Positions 41,991 through 54,459 of a stretch of 64,000 nt of DNA are shown here, in pieces. Numbering within the stretch: position 1 is the stretch's first letter; each line of letters opens with the position of its first letter. Source of the DNA: Posidonia oceanica (taxonomy: Eukaryota; Streptophyta; Magnoliopsida; Alismatales; Posidoniaceae); contig JAZBRS010000035.1 in the NCBI GenBank assembly GCA_037176725.1, forward strand, positions 42,542,001 to 42,606,000. Direction: 5' to 3'. The notes under the pieces were generated by a model, which saw nothing but the letters and a program-made list of their open reading frames with translations, was not told the DNA's origin and ran no database searches. Position numbers and translations under genes: made by a program.

Positions 41991-42008
41991 TCCCCAGCAG
42001 AGTCGCCA
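41991..42008 (-). other. E2 primer-binding site
   Basis: The minus strand reads TGGCGACTCTGCTGGGGA one base after the LTR end at 42010. It differs from E1 at one base. Confidence 0.9.
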
Positions 42009-42269
42009 CTGTAGTAATCCCAATCAGAATCAGGCTTACTATTGGCGGCGATGTCCGAGGAGGAGGGCTCAACTCGAAAACACTTAAAATAGAGGAGAAA
42101 AGGTAAGAAAAGAAGAAGATAAGACAATTCAGAGTCACCACCGTGTCTATTATCGGGAGACAAGGAAAACCGGGGGAAATGCAAGAGTTAACACGCACAA
42201 CCAAGCAAGAAATGCAAAGCAAAGCAATGCAAAGGAAAACAAATGCAAATACATGCAAATGAGATGACT

Positions 42270-42405
42270 CATGCCTAGGATAAGGGCGATATGGTCATTG
42301 CGGGCCAAAAGACAGGGCAAGGACTCCTGTTACGTACGGGGAAGGTGTTAGGCACCCCCGACACGCCCGAGAATCGGTCTTTCTAGGCTTACACTTGCAT
42401 ATGCA
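42270..42405 (-). promoter_or_regulatory. LTR block conserved in E1-E4 (E2 copy)
   Basis: Contains GGTCATTGCGGGCCAAAAG and GAAGGTGTTAGGCACCCCC; only short differences from E1. Confidence 0.55.
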
Positions 42406-42699
42406 GGGAAATGCAGATTTGGATGCCTAAATGCAAATGAATGCCTGAATGAATGCTCATAGGTGTGCTCTAAGTGGCAGAATGCAATGCAAGGAAAGTA
42501 AACGTGCAGTCAAAATGCTCAGCAGCGTTGTCTGTGTTCCGAACCGGGCGAAACCTGGCTCGTGAGAACTCCAAGCAGTAAGCATCACTGCCCTATATGC
42601 AAATGCAAGCGAAAAAGCAAAACAACAGTAAAACCAAGCAATGCAGGCGACATGTAAGAGAAAACGGCATAAAGCACGTGAAACAATGCAAGAAACGAG

Positions 42700-43035
42700 A
42701 GCGGCATGCAAAACGGTGCAAGAAAACAAGATGGGCACGCAAAACGGTGCCAAAAGCGAAGCGGGCACGCAAAACGGTGCCAAAAGCGAAGTGGGCACGC
42801 AAAACGGTGCCAAAAACAAAGCGGGCATGCGAAACGGTGCCAAAGACAAAGTGGGCATGCGAAACGGTGCCAAAGACAAAGTGGGCACGCGAAACGGTGC
42901 CAAAAACAAAGCAGGCACGCGAAACGGTGCCAAAAACAAAACGGACATGCGAAACGGTGCTAAAGACAAAGCGAGCATGCAAAACGGTGCCAAAAGCGAA
43001 GCGGGCATGCAAAACGGTGCCAAAAGCGGCGGAAT
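42700..43035. repeat. 30-bp tandem array in the E2 LTR
   Basis: About 11 units of CACGCAAAACGGTGCCAAAA plus about ten bases. The period and core (GCAAAACGGTGC) match the E1 array but the unit has diverged, so each family has homogenised its own array. Confidence 0.88.
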
Positions 43036-46000
43036 AAAACCTCGGCAAAACCATGCAGATGCAAATGCAAAGAGAGAGGAAAAGAAAAGCGAAAGGAGAA
43101 GCAAACAGTGCGTGTGTGAGAACAGACACTGTTTAAGGGCCATGCAGAGTAGGTGTGAAGACCTACAATGGGGAAAATAAGCAAGTGGAGGGATTACCAC
43201 CGCTTCGCGACTGTTTCCCACTAAACCGCTCCACGATGTGTCTCGCACGCTGCCCAGAGCTCGCGGCACGATCGGATCGTGGAAAAGGGGGAAGAAAGTC
43301 GCAATAAGTGGTGAATCCAAGGGAAACGCAACACAAAACACTTGGGAATACGTGAAAAGGGGAACGGAATTGATGGATAAGAAGAGGAAGTCCTATTCTA
43401 CATGATCGAGGAAACAAAAAGCGAAAACGATGCATGCAATGCAAATGGTATGCAAATGAATGCTGTGCAGGGGTTCAAAAGAACGTTCCTGGGAAATCTG
43501 AAACCTGATCCGAGATCTGCTTGGTCCATGCTGAAGAATGCTCCGTCGGGGTCGTCCGGGTAGCTTGTTTGAGAAGATCCAACGGCCGGATTGGAAGATA
43601 TCCCAGCTTCAAGGCAGAGGGGCCAGAACAGGGGAGAAGAATAGATCTAAGTGTACAGGAGGTCCTAGAGGTGTGCAAAACAGGTCCTCCCATGTAAATG
43701 GGAGCTAGGAGTGTTTAAGTGTGTGCAAAGGATGCCAAAAACTAGAATGCATGAGTGCAATGCATGCAGAATGCAAGAAAAGGCTTAAGGGTGATTTTTC
43801 AGAAAATTGGGGATTTAAATGCAATTTTTGAAAGGATGGGGGTCTAAATGCAAAGGTTTTGAAAAGTTTGGGGCTTTTATGCAAGGATTTTGAAAAAAGG
43901 AGGGTCTGCATGCGAATTTACAAAAGACAGGGTTTAAAATGCAATTTTCCAAGATGAATATGCATCAGGGCAAGTTTTGAAAACATGTGGCAGGTTAGGA
44001 TGCAATTTTAAAATCATTAGGGTCCAAAATGCAATTTTTCCAGCAAAACAGGGGTCTAGTGGGTCTGGGAATGCAGATGGGGGACCTATATGCAATTTTC
44101 CAAACATGCAGGTTCGAAAATGCAATTTTATAAGCAAAATATGCATTTAAATGATTTTTATAAGCATGTAGAGGACCTATGTGCAATTTTCAAATTATGC
44201 AGGGTCAAAAATGCAATTTTATAAGGAAGTTATGCATTTAAATGACTACTGTGCATTAGGGACGGACCTATATGCAAAAATCAGAAAACAGGGGGGAAAT
44301 AATGTAATGCAGTAAGCAAAAATTGAAAAATTAAAGCTAAGTTAACAGGACAGAGGATTAAATGGCAATTACAGAAAACAATAAGGACCTAAAATGCAAT
44401 TTCATATGGCAAACTTAGAGGATTAAATCAGATTAAACAGCTGCAGGACTAAAGTGCAATAATCAAAAGCTGGAGGGCCAGAATCAAATTTATTACTGAA
44501 GGAAAGCACAGTAAAAGGACTGACATGCAAATAAAGAGAACTACATATTTTTCATGCAATTTTATATGGTTTTAATTCAGAAATAAACAGATTTAATCAA
44601 ATAAAGGACCTGAACGCAAATAAGCAAGAACTGAGACCAAAAATGCAATATTTGGTAAAATAGCATAGATAGCAAAAAATAAAAGCACAGTAATATTGCA
44701 GATCGTCGACCATTGTAGCAGTTGCTACTAGTGGCCGACAGGGGGAGCAGAGGGGTGCTGGTGCGGCGTAGACCGGCGGGCGAGCTCCACCAGGGGTTGA
44801 CGGAGACCGGAGCAGCATCGGCGAGCAGCGACGCTGCCTGGAGCAGGTCGGAGGAGTCGCCGGAGATCTGCAGACCTGCTATGAGGCAGGCCGGCCGATC
44901 AGCGCAGCGTCGGCGAGGTCTGATGGCAGGGGCATGCTCCTAGGGTCCGTGCGGAGCTGGGGCGCCTGGTGGAGCGGTGTTCTGCAGACCGGAGCGGCGG
45001 GACGAGCAGCGAAGCTTGCCGGAGAAGACAGAGCTGACCCGGCGTTGACTCAGCGCAGGAAAGAGAGAGATCCCAGAATGATAGGCGGAAAAGCAAGAGA
45101 GGAGGGAGACTAATCTACTGGTGAAGGAAGATACCTGATTCGCCGACTGGAGCGTCCTCCCGACGTGGGTGCCTTTTGCAGAGGCCGGCGAGCTTGGTCC
45201 AGCTGCTGCGGGCGTCGTCTACTGCTCGCGAGGATCGGAGTCGCTTACACGGAGCCCTCCGGTGCTTCTCAGACGCCTGGACGCGAGCTCTGAAGACCGG
45301 AGACAGGATCGAGATTTTTGGGTGTACAGAGGCAGTCGGAGACCGGGGGAGGTGTTCGTTGCTCCTCAGGCCGAATGGGAGCTGCCGGTGAACTTCTGGA
45401 GGTTGGGTGAAGGGTTTTGGGTGGTTAAATTGGGTCGTGGGGGCCTGTAGGTGGAGTTTGCAGGTGGGGTGATCTTCTGGCAGAGGAAGGTCACAGGTGT
45501 TTGTGGTGGTTTGCTTGGTCTGTGAGGGGGGAGAAGGCTGGAGCTTTGGGGGGTTAGAAAGCTGGTGGTCAGGTGAGTTAGGGTGTGGAATTTGGGAAGG
45601 TTTCAAGGGCTATGGAGTCGGTAATTTTGAGAAAGAAGGTGTTGGGTTGCTGAGTTGGAAATGGGGTAGTCGGGGATGATTTCAGGGTGACTTCAGGTGT
45701 GGAATGAAAGGGTGGAGATGCTGGAAGTTTGGTCGAGATTGAGGGAAGAATTGGGAGAGTTTTGCTGGGTGGAACGGGTGCTGGATTGGATGGAATGGAA
45801 GAGGAGGAAAGGGTCTGATTTTTGTAGAGGAAAGGGAGGGGAATTGCAAGGATTCTGGGTGCTGGACGCTTTCTCTCTCAGGACAACGCGAAGAGGCTGG
45901 AAGGAGGAGAAGACCTGGAAGCTTTATGCAGCTGCGGAGGACAGACGCGCGCTGGGATTCAAATCCCCACCGGCGGGAGCACTGCTGCTGATGGAGAGGC

Positions 46001-47361
46001 AGTTGGCGAGGAGACGGGCAGTAAATGCCCTCCCGGAAGTTCCGCTGAGTGCGAGAGGAGGAAGGGCGAACTGGTGCTGAGGTGATCGGGAGGGAGAAGC
46101 AAAGTTAAATTTTAAAGAAGATCGCGGGAAGGAGAAGAAGAAGTTGAAGAGGAAGAAGAAGAAGAAGGAGGGAAGAGGAGGGTGGAAGGCGTGGGCCGGA
46201 CCGCGAGCTGAAAAAAAAGAAAAAAGAAAGAAAAGAATGAAAGGGGGTGGAAGGGGCCGGATTGGGCCCAACAGGAGAAAAGGAAGAAAAGAAAGAAAGA
46301 TAGGAAGAAAGAGAGAAATGGAAGGGAAAGAGAGGAGAAATAAATTGGACAAAAATAAAATAAAAATAGGTAAAATTATTAGAGTGATTGTATTTTAATT
46401 TAGGACCGTGATTAAATTTTTTAATGACTGTTTTCGGTTGGTTAATCAGGTTTAGAGGGATTTTGGGTTTGATTAGGGTTTTAAGGGTTTTCTTTGTTTT
46501 TAATTTGTTTTTTATTTTGATTAAATGTTTGTTAAGTCTTTTAAGTTGTTTTTTAATTATGTTTTTCTTGTTAAGTACTTGGGATGTTAATTAGGATTTT
46601 TTAAGGTTTGCTTTTAGATTAATTAGAGTGAGTTTTGGCTTTTGATTTTAGTCTTTTAGGATTTTTCTTAGGTCTTCTTTGATTTGCTTTTTCTTAATTT
46701 CGTTTGTTAAATTCTTTTAGCATTTTTTCTTAGGTTAGGTTTTCTTGTTAAGTTTTTAATTAGCTGTTCTTAAATTTTGATTGTTTTATTATTTTTTAAT
46801 TATGTTTTCAATTTTTCTTTTGAGAGTTGTTAAGTTAGGTTTTTCCTCCTTAATTATTAGCCCTTGCATTTCTTAAGTGTTTTCTTTCTTTTAGGGTTTG
46901 TTTTCTTGGTTGTTTTTAATAGGATTTTACTTTTAGCTGTTTTGATTACATTTTGGTTTTTTCCTTGATTTTACAGCATTTTCTTTTGGTTTGTTTTGCA
47001 TTTTTTAGCTTGCATTCTTGGTTTTCCATTTTAGCTAGATTTAGTTGGGTTTAGGTTTTTAATTGTTTGCTTAATATTTTTAATTATTTTTCTTAGGGTT
47101 TTGGTTTGTTTTCCTTTTGTTTTAAAGTTTTTAGAGGTTTTTAAGGATTTTTTAGGGGCTTAGCAAAAGAAAGAAAAGAAAAAGAAAAAGGAAGAAGAAA
47201 AGGGAAAAATGGAGGAATAAAGGGGAAAGAGAGGAGTTGAAAGAAAATAATGTTTTTGGAAGTCAGGGAAAATGCTAAAAATAAGATAAAAATAGAAATA
47301 AGATTGAGAAGAGATAGATGCACAAGGGGGCCCACAGCCAGGCAAGAAAAAAGGAGAGAAG
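43036..47361. other. E2 LTR, remaining non-coding part
   Basis: No gene is visible. It runs through an AT-rich part with GCAATTTT words (43800-44650), a GC-rich block (44720-45360), purine-rich sequence (46090-46340), and T-rich sequence (46380-47150) with GGTTTTAAGGGTTTTC near 46484. ORFs here follow base composition. Confidence 0.5.
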
Positions 47362-47849
47362 GGGGGGAAAGAAGGAGGATAATCAGGAGAGAGAGAGGAG
47401 AGAGAAAAGAATAATCCTGGAGAGAGAAAACGATAATTTGGGTGAATGGAGGGCTTAAAGGTTTTGAAAAGGGGTGAAAATTGGGGAATGTGTTGCCTAA
47501 GGTTTCTAGTATTGGTTCTAGGGATTTGGTTTAGTTTTGAGAAGGTTTTGGAAGGGTTTTGAGGTGTAGAAAAAGGGTTGTTTTACTTAGGTTTTCTAGG
47601 GTTTTTGGGAATGGTTTCGGGTTGGAAATTTCTAAGTGTTTGGGTAGGTTTGCTAAGTAGGGGTTGATGGTTTTTCCTATGGTTTTTGGGCAGGTTTTGG
47701 GCTTGGGAAATAGGTGTAGGCTTAGGTCAAGTTAGGCTTGTTTTGAAGGGTAAGATGAAAAGGATTGGTGTAGTTTTGACCCAGGTTTAGATCTAGAAGT
47801 CACTAGAAGGTCCCAAATGGTCCAAGCCTGTCAAGATGGGGTGTCAACA

Positions 47850-48530
47850 CAAGGGGGATAACTTGTAAGCACGAATGCAATGGGAATACCATACCCGAAG
47901 TTGTGACAGAGGTCCGTAGATGCTCCCGTAATAGTTAGGAGATGTCAGCCCAAATGCAGATGGAAATGGGATACCATGAGGCAACTAAATAAAGATGCCC
48001 CTGGTAACGGTGAACGATACCAGGGAGCAGCCGAAGCACCCCTGGCATCGAAATGCAAGGCAGAGACAACACTAATGGGTTTGTCAGTCGAGTAGTTATG
48101 GCTACCAGCCCGAATGCAGTGAGATGGATGTAAGGGCTCACCATGCAAAGTGCAATGACAGTGGGGGTTGCAATGGAATAATGCAAATGCAAGGTGATAA
48201 GTTAACGGACTTATCGCCGAATAGTTAGGGATATCAGCCCAAATGCAACGTGGATATGCGGGATGACTTTTTAACGGGCGTCAACCAAGTAGTTAGGGCT
48301 GCCAGCCCGATGCAGAGGAATGCAGAGTGATAGGTTAACGGACCCATTGCCGAGCAGTTAGGGCTGCCAGCCCGGATGCAGAATGATAGCATGGCAAATG
48401 ATAGGTTGAAGGTCCCATCACTGAGCAATTAGGGCTGCCAGCCCGGATGTAGAATGATGCAATGACAAAATGATAGGTTGACGGACCCATCGCCGAGCAG
48501 TTAGGGCTGCCAACCCAGATGCAGGATGAT
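47850..48530 (-). repeat. E3 3' hairpin repeats
   Basis: Units such as GATAAGTTAACGGACTTATC followed by GCCGA and GAGCAGTTAGGGCTGCCAGC occur. Stems differ in paired fashion: GTAG/CTAC at 48092-48105 and GCAG/CTGC at 48354-48367 around TTATGG or TTAGGG loops. Confidence 0.85.
47999..48025 (-). other. E3 copy of the conserved hairpin
   Basis: CCCTGGTA and TACCAGGG pair over 8 bp around an 11-base loop, after the same AAAGATGC context as in E1 and E2. Confidence 0.65.
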
Positions 48531-49944
48531 GCAGAAAGGAAACAGGAACCCATCGTGATAGGCGTGCAATGGTCTCAACGTGGGCACGCTTCGTGGCATC
48601 ACGAAGTGACAAATGAGGTACATGATGGTCATCACGGACCTGCCCACGCGGTGGGCGACAAAATTTGAAAAGCGTGGAGCCTCTGAGCGAGGTAGGCAAA
48701 AATGCTCGTCCTTGGCTTCGATTTTCGAAAACAGGGAGAAGGGAAGAAGATAAAAATATATTACAGCATGCATGTTTTGGTGGCTTTGGACTCAAAGCAG
48801 CTGTGCCATGAGGATGCTTCTGCAATTCCTGACTCAGGAGACTCGATCCTGGAGCGACGCCATGCCGAGTTGTGGTCGGTGGCTCTCTTTCTCACTCTTG
48901 GCTCAGGATGAGGCCTCAGCTTTGTAGAGTATAGCCTTTGGCTGCAGGGTAGCAGAAGTGTCGGATGCAGCTTCTTAGCCTTCTGTGTCAATTCTTTGGG
49001 GACCGAGTACCGCTTTTGACGCTCACAAAATAGATCTTTCTTTTCCTCTCATGAGTGACTGGAGTTGCATCTAGCCTGCCAAGGGAGTAGAGATGTCTGC
49101 AGAGGAGATTGGAGCGTGCTGCTGTGCTCGGAGGGTGGGGCCAGGTCCTCCTGATAATGCATCTCGTGCAGTTGCCAATGTGGTGCTTGAAGCTGATAGT
49201 TGAGGTGGCTTCGACACTCGTCCGCGTCACTCCTCTCATGAGCGCCTTCTTTCTTCAACTTCTTTCTACATATTTCTTTTGTGCTCAGCATGCATATCAT
49301 GTTGTCATTTCTTTTGCTCACATGACCTCTATTCTTTTGGATATGCATGTCTTCACCCTCTTGGGGTAGTAGTCTTGGATGAGGCGTTGAGAGTTTGGCT
49401 GATCGGCGTACACCCTTAGCCTCTGCACTGTGTCAAAAGCCTCTGGCTATGCTCTGCTCTGCTTTGGTCCTCTCCGTGTTTGGTGGACTCTCTGGTTAAG
49501 GTGGACCTTGCTTCGGGAGCATTGAGCTCAGCGAGACACTCTATTCTGCTCTAGTCTCACTCTGTAGCCACATACAACAGATGGCGCCGCTCGGGTGAGA
49601 CCTACCTGAGACTATCACTACTTGACATCTTCTAGGCGCTGCTTGTTTGTCTAAAGCCAGGTTTCTGATTATACAAATGTCTGTTGGTTTTGTATATTTT
49701 CGCAGGGGAAAGGACAAACATGTTTTTGGGTTTTGCATTGATTTTGTATTTTTATGATTTTTGTTTAGGAAAATATAAAGGGGAAAACCAGTCGAAAGGC
49801 GAAGAAAATATTTTTGCTATTTTTTTATTTTCTTGATTTTTGGCTTTATGCTTTACAGGATGCAAGAAATGATATGTACATGCAATAAATGACAATGCAT
49901 GATGGCAGATATGTGCAAGATGATGGGTATGCATGCAAAGTGAT
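48531..49944 (-). other. E3 non-coding spacer shared with E4
   Basis: Aligns with 58060-59480 of E4, with landmarks GGAGCCTCTGAGCGAGG, GAGACTCGATCCT and GAGTGACTGGA. It is absent from E1 and E2. No ORF is conserved between the two copies as far as I can read, so it is probably non-coding. Confidence 0.6.
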
Positions 49945-50110
49945 TGATATGTGCAGGTGATAAGTTGACGGACTTATCGCCGAATAGTTAGGGATTTCAG
50001 CTCGAATGATAAGTTGACGGACTTATCGCCGAGCAGTTAGGGCTGCCAGCCCAGTGATGATAGGTTAACGGACCTATCACTGGATAGTTAGGGGTATCAG
50101 CCCAAGTGAT
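49945..50110 (-). repeat. E3 second block of hairpin repeats
   Basis: GATAAG-TTGACGGA-CTTATC at 49960-49979 and GATAGG-TTAACGGA-CCTATC at 50059-50078 show a paired A-T to G-C change between neighbouring copies. Confidence 0.85.
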
Positions 50111-50248
50111 GAATGCATGTAGGAAAAAATGCAAGTTTTTTAAGGTTTTCGCTGTTTTTATGCTTTTATGTTTTTTCTGACATGGCATAAAAAACAAAAC
50201 GAAAAGAAAAGACAGTGTAGGAAAGAAAAGAGGGGTAAGAGGGACTTA
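50111..50248. other. E3 AT-rich sequence before the donor-like site
   Basis: No gene is visible. The sense strand downstream of the donor is CT-rich (CTCTTTTCTTTCCTACACTG) and matches E4. Confidence 0.5.
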
Positions 50249-50252
50249 CCTG
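50244..50252 (-). promoter_or_regulatory. Splice-donor-like site after E3 gag
   Basis: The minus strand reads CAG|GTAAGT, a perfect consensus donor, with exon end at 50250. E4 has CAG|GTAAGC at the same place (59515). The 15-20 bases before the site are also conserved between the two. Confidence 0.55.
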
Positions 50253-50504
50253 TCAGCAACCTCGGGAGGGAGGTGCTGGGTCTGTCCCTACGCTGCTGAT
50301 GCTATCGGTGAGATCCACTACTGGCAGTGCAGGGAGCACTAGGGCTGCTGATGCTGGAGGAAAGGCTAACCTGGGCAATGTTGCAACTGAGCTTGCTGCC
50401 GATTCTTCTGCTGCGCTTCCGAGCATCCCCGGACAAATAGGGAGAGACAAGAAAGGGGGATTGCACAAATGGGAATGGAAAGACTCACTGGGGCAGAGCT
50501 GGAT

Positions 50505-52681
50505 TCAAAGAAGATTGGGGTAAACCCTTGAGGTTCTGGCATCCTCGAAGCCCGCAGGCTTAGAACAGGAAGGGCCAGCTATGCTAGGGTGTGCGAGTGC
50601 AGGTGCAGGTGTATGAGTAGCCTCCTGCAGACTGACGACGAGGGTCCCGTTGTCAATCAGGTCCTGAACGACATCCCGGAGAGTGAGGCAATTATCCATC
50701 AAATGCCCCGTGGCTTGATGGTAATCGCAATACTTGCTTGCATCGTACCACCTCGAAAGAGGATTTGGTGGCAGGCGAGTTTCTGGAAGCCTCAGAAGTG
50801 ACACAACCTGGGGAAAGACAGCGCTTAGCGGCTCACCGAGTGGGGTGAAGTCGCTCTTAGCGCGACGAACTCGTCTCTGCCTAGGCTGTCGTCCTTGCTG
50901 AGCTGGTGCGACGTGATGCACTGGCTCAACGGTGACAGTGTGTGCAGTGGGTGCATAAATAGGCACTAGTGGAAAAGGGTCTGGCTGACTTTCTGCAAAG
51001 GCAGGCACTTCAGGAGGATCGGCGCATGCGACGGCGTGCTGCTCGGAGCAGTCGGGAGCGGAGTTGTTGCTGCTGCGGTGATTGCTGGTGTCGTTGGCCT
51101 GCCTAGCCAATGTAGAAAGTGCGGGGAAATGCCGACTCTGCAGTGAGCTTTCCACGCGGGTGCTAGCCCTAATCAGCGATGCAAAACTAGTGATGTGCTG
51201 GATGCAAAGCAAAGTCCCAGTCGCTGGCAGCACCCCTTTGATGATCATCTCAATAGAATCCTCCTCAGAAGGTCTATCCTTGACCTAGGCGGCTGTGGAG
51301 CGCCAGCGACTGACATACTCCTCGAATGGCTCTTGGGGCCTCTATCGGATGGCGACGAGATCCTCCCTCTTAGGGATCAAGTCGAGGTTGAAAGCATATT
51401 GCTCAAGGAAGCCCGAGAAAGACCAGTCCAAGTCTGAACCGTAGCCGTGTCAAGGGACGTGAACCACCTGAGTGCGGGACCGGTCAAACTCTTCTGGAAC
51501 AGGCAGATAAGGAGCCTTTCATCAGACTGAAGCTGAGCAAGGTCCCCGCAATATGCCTTTCGATGCGAGATGGGGCAGCCTCTACCATCATATTTATCGA
51601 AGTCCGGGATACGGAACTTCGAAGGGAGTGCGGCCTCTGGAAAGAGACAGAGGTCACGAAATTGGTAAGGCTGGCGGTCCTAGCCTTGCACTTGACGAAG
51701 TGCTCTCTCTAGATCACCCAACCTGGTAAGGAAGGCATCTGAGGCTGCTACTGGCGATGGTTGTGCAGTAGAGGCAGGGACCATGTATGCTGTGCGGGTC
51801 GCGTGAGAGCGCTCCTCTGGATCCACCATCACGCCACCTGGTGTTGTAGCATGAGGGCTAGCATACCCGTGCGAGGGTGCAAAGTGCGGTGCTATGTATG
51901 CAGGAGTCTGAACCTGATGCAAGGAAGATGGATAGATAACATGCTGTGCAGTGTAAGGTGTAGTGCGAGGGAGCAATAGCTGTTGCACTGGCATGGTGTC
52001 GGGCAACGAGCCTGAGGGGTGCTGTGCTCCTGCTAATCCAGAAAACTGGCCACCAGAGGAAGGAGTTGCATGCTGTGCAAAATGCTGTGCAAATGCAGGA
52101 GGTTGATAATGCGCCCCCATCGCCAGAGCTGTGAGGAGCCGGGGCGATGGAAAGGGCGGGGGTGCAGTGTAGTGCGCTTGCAAGGCTACAGAGGGCGACA
52201 CCGGAACCTCAGGGGTTGGGCAGGAAGAGCAGGCCACAGTTGGGTCGAGTGCAAGAGCCATGCTTCGCAGCCTATCGGCCTTAGCCAATAAACACTGCGC
52301 TTGCAAGGCAAAGAATGCATCGACCGACGGGCCGGGATGCAAGGAGGTGTCCGCCAAAGGGGGCGTGGAAACCAAGGAAGCAACAGGAATGGATCCTATG
52401 CAAGGGGCAGCCGTAGAAGGCTGGATTCCCGAGACGGGAAGGCCATGGGATGGAACAGAAGGTGACGCTCCTGGAGCTAGAGTGGCGGTCACTGCGGTAG
52501 ATGCGGTGACAAGCTCCAGGTCGGCTAGGCTCAACCCATGATCCAGATAAAGGGGCTGGGACGTTTCCTACACCAGAAGTGGAGAGGAGACGGGGGATGC
52601 CAAAGCAGGGGAGGGAGAGACTGAAGTCGGCATCTCCCCCGACGCCAAAGAGGAAGAGGGCTCATCGGTATGCTGGGCCAT
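50505..52681 (-). pseudogene. gag: Gag-like region of E3, decayed
   Basis: Starts at an MAQ codon (ATG 52681-52679) as in E1 and E2. A Pro/Ala-rich N-part (open at 51680-52534) is followed by a Gag domain (FRIPDFDKYDGRGCP, near 51600) and, in the piece 50505-51248, a CHHC knuckle (CDYHQATGHLMDNC) and LRDVVQDLIDNG. Homology to E1 gag stops soon after the knuckle; no protease follows. Frame breaks lie near 52550, 51680 and 51300. It is a shortened gag of a non-autonomous element. Confidence 0.82.
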
Positions 52682-52822
52682 AGCGAACGGCGAGCGAAAG
52701 CAAACAGGTCTGCGGCTAAAGGTAGGGACACCTGACCTAAGCCGAGCTACCGTCGGAGGCAATAGACAGCTCAGAGATAGAGAGGGACGCTCAGGATCCT
52801 AGCTAAAGGGACCCACACCTAC

Positions 52823-52842
52823 CTGCAAAACAAATAAACGCA
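52823..52842 (-). promoter_or_regulatory. Candidate 3' splice site before E3 gag
   Basis: The minus strand reads TTTATTTGTTTTGCAG|GTAG with the AG ending at 52823. It is the best pyrimidine-rich match of the four elements. Confidence 0.5.
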
Positions 52843-52889
52843 TTAGAGGTTGGATGCAAAAAGAGTTATTAGGGGTGGCATGATGCAAA

Positions 52890-53205
52890 TGAATGCCCTA
52901 ATATGCGCTCTCTCACCATGCATGTCCTGAGTAGATGACCTACCAGGACACACTCAGGGATAATGGGATTATGCAGACTCTAGGCTAGAAAAAAGGTTCC
53001 CGTCTTGACCCTACCAAAGCTCAGATATAACGGGTGGTGCATTGGTGGCCTCGACCCTGCTAGAAGCATGGGTGGTACCCTCCAATAACACCGACGCAAC
53101 CCCTAGACAAGGGGGGACAGACCGATCTACTCACACCACGCCAAAGCATTAGGGGCAAGAGACCGAGACTATCCTTCTCAGACTGTGGGTTGACTCAGAT
53201 GAGAA
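52890..53205 (-). promoter_or_regulatory. Leader block conserved in E1-E4 (E3 copy)
   Basis: GGGTGGTGCATTGGTGGCCT, GGGTGGTACCCTCCAATAAC and CACCGACGCAACCCC are shared with the other elements. Confidence 0.6.
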
Positions 53206-53782
53206 GAATGCATGCTTTCTAAAATGTTGATGCAAATGCTTTAGAGTGTTTTACTTGCGTTTTATTAACCAACGGGAAAAATGCAAGTTTTGGCTCTAGT
53301 TGTGCTTAGATGTTGTTGCTTTGCTTTATTGTGGCTTTTAGATTGAACAAGAGGGAAGCAGGCAAGTTTCTACTATCCTAGGCATGGCATATGCGAATGG
53401 GAGAGAAACAAGAAGTCATGGCATGCAAGCAATTCACACAGCAAGGCAAAAAGCTTGGGCATGGCATGTGCAAGTGTATGTGGTCATGATAGTGAGGAAA
53501 AAACACTTATCATAGCAAAAGGCAAGTTTGCATAGCATGTGCAGGTGCAGTGGCATTGCATTGGTGTAAAAGAAAGCATTCATCATTCAAAAGGCATGCA
53601 TGGTGTGCCAAGCAAGTATGTAGACATGTGATGCAGGTAAATAAAGCAGCGCAAGCAATCATGGCAAAAAACAGGTAAATAAACAAGCAGGCAGGTAAGC
53701 AGGTAAGGCAAGTGGAAGCAAAAGGCAAGCAAAACACAAAAGCAAGCGGCAAGAAGGCCAAGACAAAAGCCGGAGTACAAGC

Positions 53783-53800
53783 TCCCCAGCGGAGTCGCCA
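53783..53800 (-). other. E3 primer-binding site
   Basis: The minus strand reads TGGCGACTCCGCTGGGGA, the same as E1, one base from the LTR. Confidence 0.88.
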
Positions 53801-54084
53801 CTATAGTAATCATGAATTCTGATCGTCCATGCACAATGCCAAAAGCTTGCGTGCACCGATCAAAATAGGCTCACTATATGTGGCAGGATCTGAGGGAAGA
53901 AACTCGACTCGGAAACGCTGGCAAAAGAAGAAAAAAGAAATGATAAGACAAATCGGAGTCACCACCAGGTCTATTAAATTGGGAGACAGGGAAAATCGAG
54001 GGTAAAGCATGAAAAGACATGCAAAATCGGATGCAAAGAGGGGGCAAAGGGATGCGATGCAACACAATGCAATGCTATGCTATG

Positions 54085-54215
54085 CTATGCTATGACTTGT
54101 GCCTAGGATGAAGGAAAGGTCGATGCGGGCCAAGAGAAAGGGCAAGGACTCCTGTTATGCACGGGGAAGGTGTTAGGCACCCCTGATACGTCCGAGAGTC
54201 GGTCTTTCTTAGGCA
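54085..54215 (-). promoter_or_regulatory. LTR block conserved in E1-E4 (E3 copy)
   Basis: Contains GATGCGGGCCAAGAG and GAAGGTGTTAGGCACCCCTG. Confidence 0.5.
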
Positions 54216-54459
54216 ATCTCGCACACTAGTGCAGGGAAATGCTAGCCTAATGCCTAAATGCAATGAATGTCTGCCTGCTATGCATGGGAAATAAACGTGC
54301 TACCTATGTGCTCAGCAGCACTGCTAGTGTTGCGAACTGGGCAAACCCTGGTTCGTCAGAACTCCTAGACAGTAAGCATCATAGCCCTAATGCAGATGTA
54401 GGCGATAAAACAAAGCTACAGGGAAAACCAGGCAATGCAAACGACATGCAAGAGATAAA

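Larger units (their letters stand above)
1..47849 (-). mobile_element. E2: Tat/Ogre-type retrotransposon split by E1
   Basis: The interior of E2 is 487-701 joined to 26753-42009, with E1 between. It has a full 5' LTR (42010-47849, 5840 bp), PBS, leader, decayed gag-pol, decayed extra ORF, 3' arrays and polypurine tract; its 3' LTR is only seen at 1-486. Gene order equals E1. Many in-frame stops and about 3.5% LTR difference in the visible part show that it is older than E1. The left end and target-site duplication lie outside the window. Confidence 0.92.
42010..47849 (-). repeat. E2 5' LTR (5840 bp)
   Basis: The plus strand starts TGTAGTAATCCCAATC after the PBS and ends GGGGTGTCAACA. Its end matches 1-486. 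It shares the layout of the E1 LTR: conserved block, 30-bp array, AT-rich part, GC-rich block, purine-rich part and T-rich part. Confidence 0.93.
52682..53782 (-). other. E3 leader
   Basis: Contains the conserved leader block (52890-53205) and, at 52823, a good 3' splice-like site. No ORF is conserved. Confidence 0.75.

Noticed and set aside
41440..42258. 272-codon minus-strand ORF over the E2 leader and LTR
   Set aside because: It crosses the PBS and the LTR border, is Cys/Leu/Phe-rich from AG-rich antisense DNA, and is not conserved in E1.
48531..49944. Relic of the extra ORF or of integrase in the E3/E4 spacer
   Set aside because: No motif of either protein could be read on any frame and the E3 and E4 copies show no shared frame.
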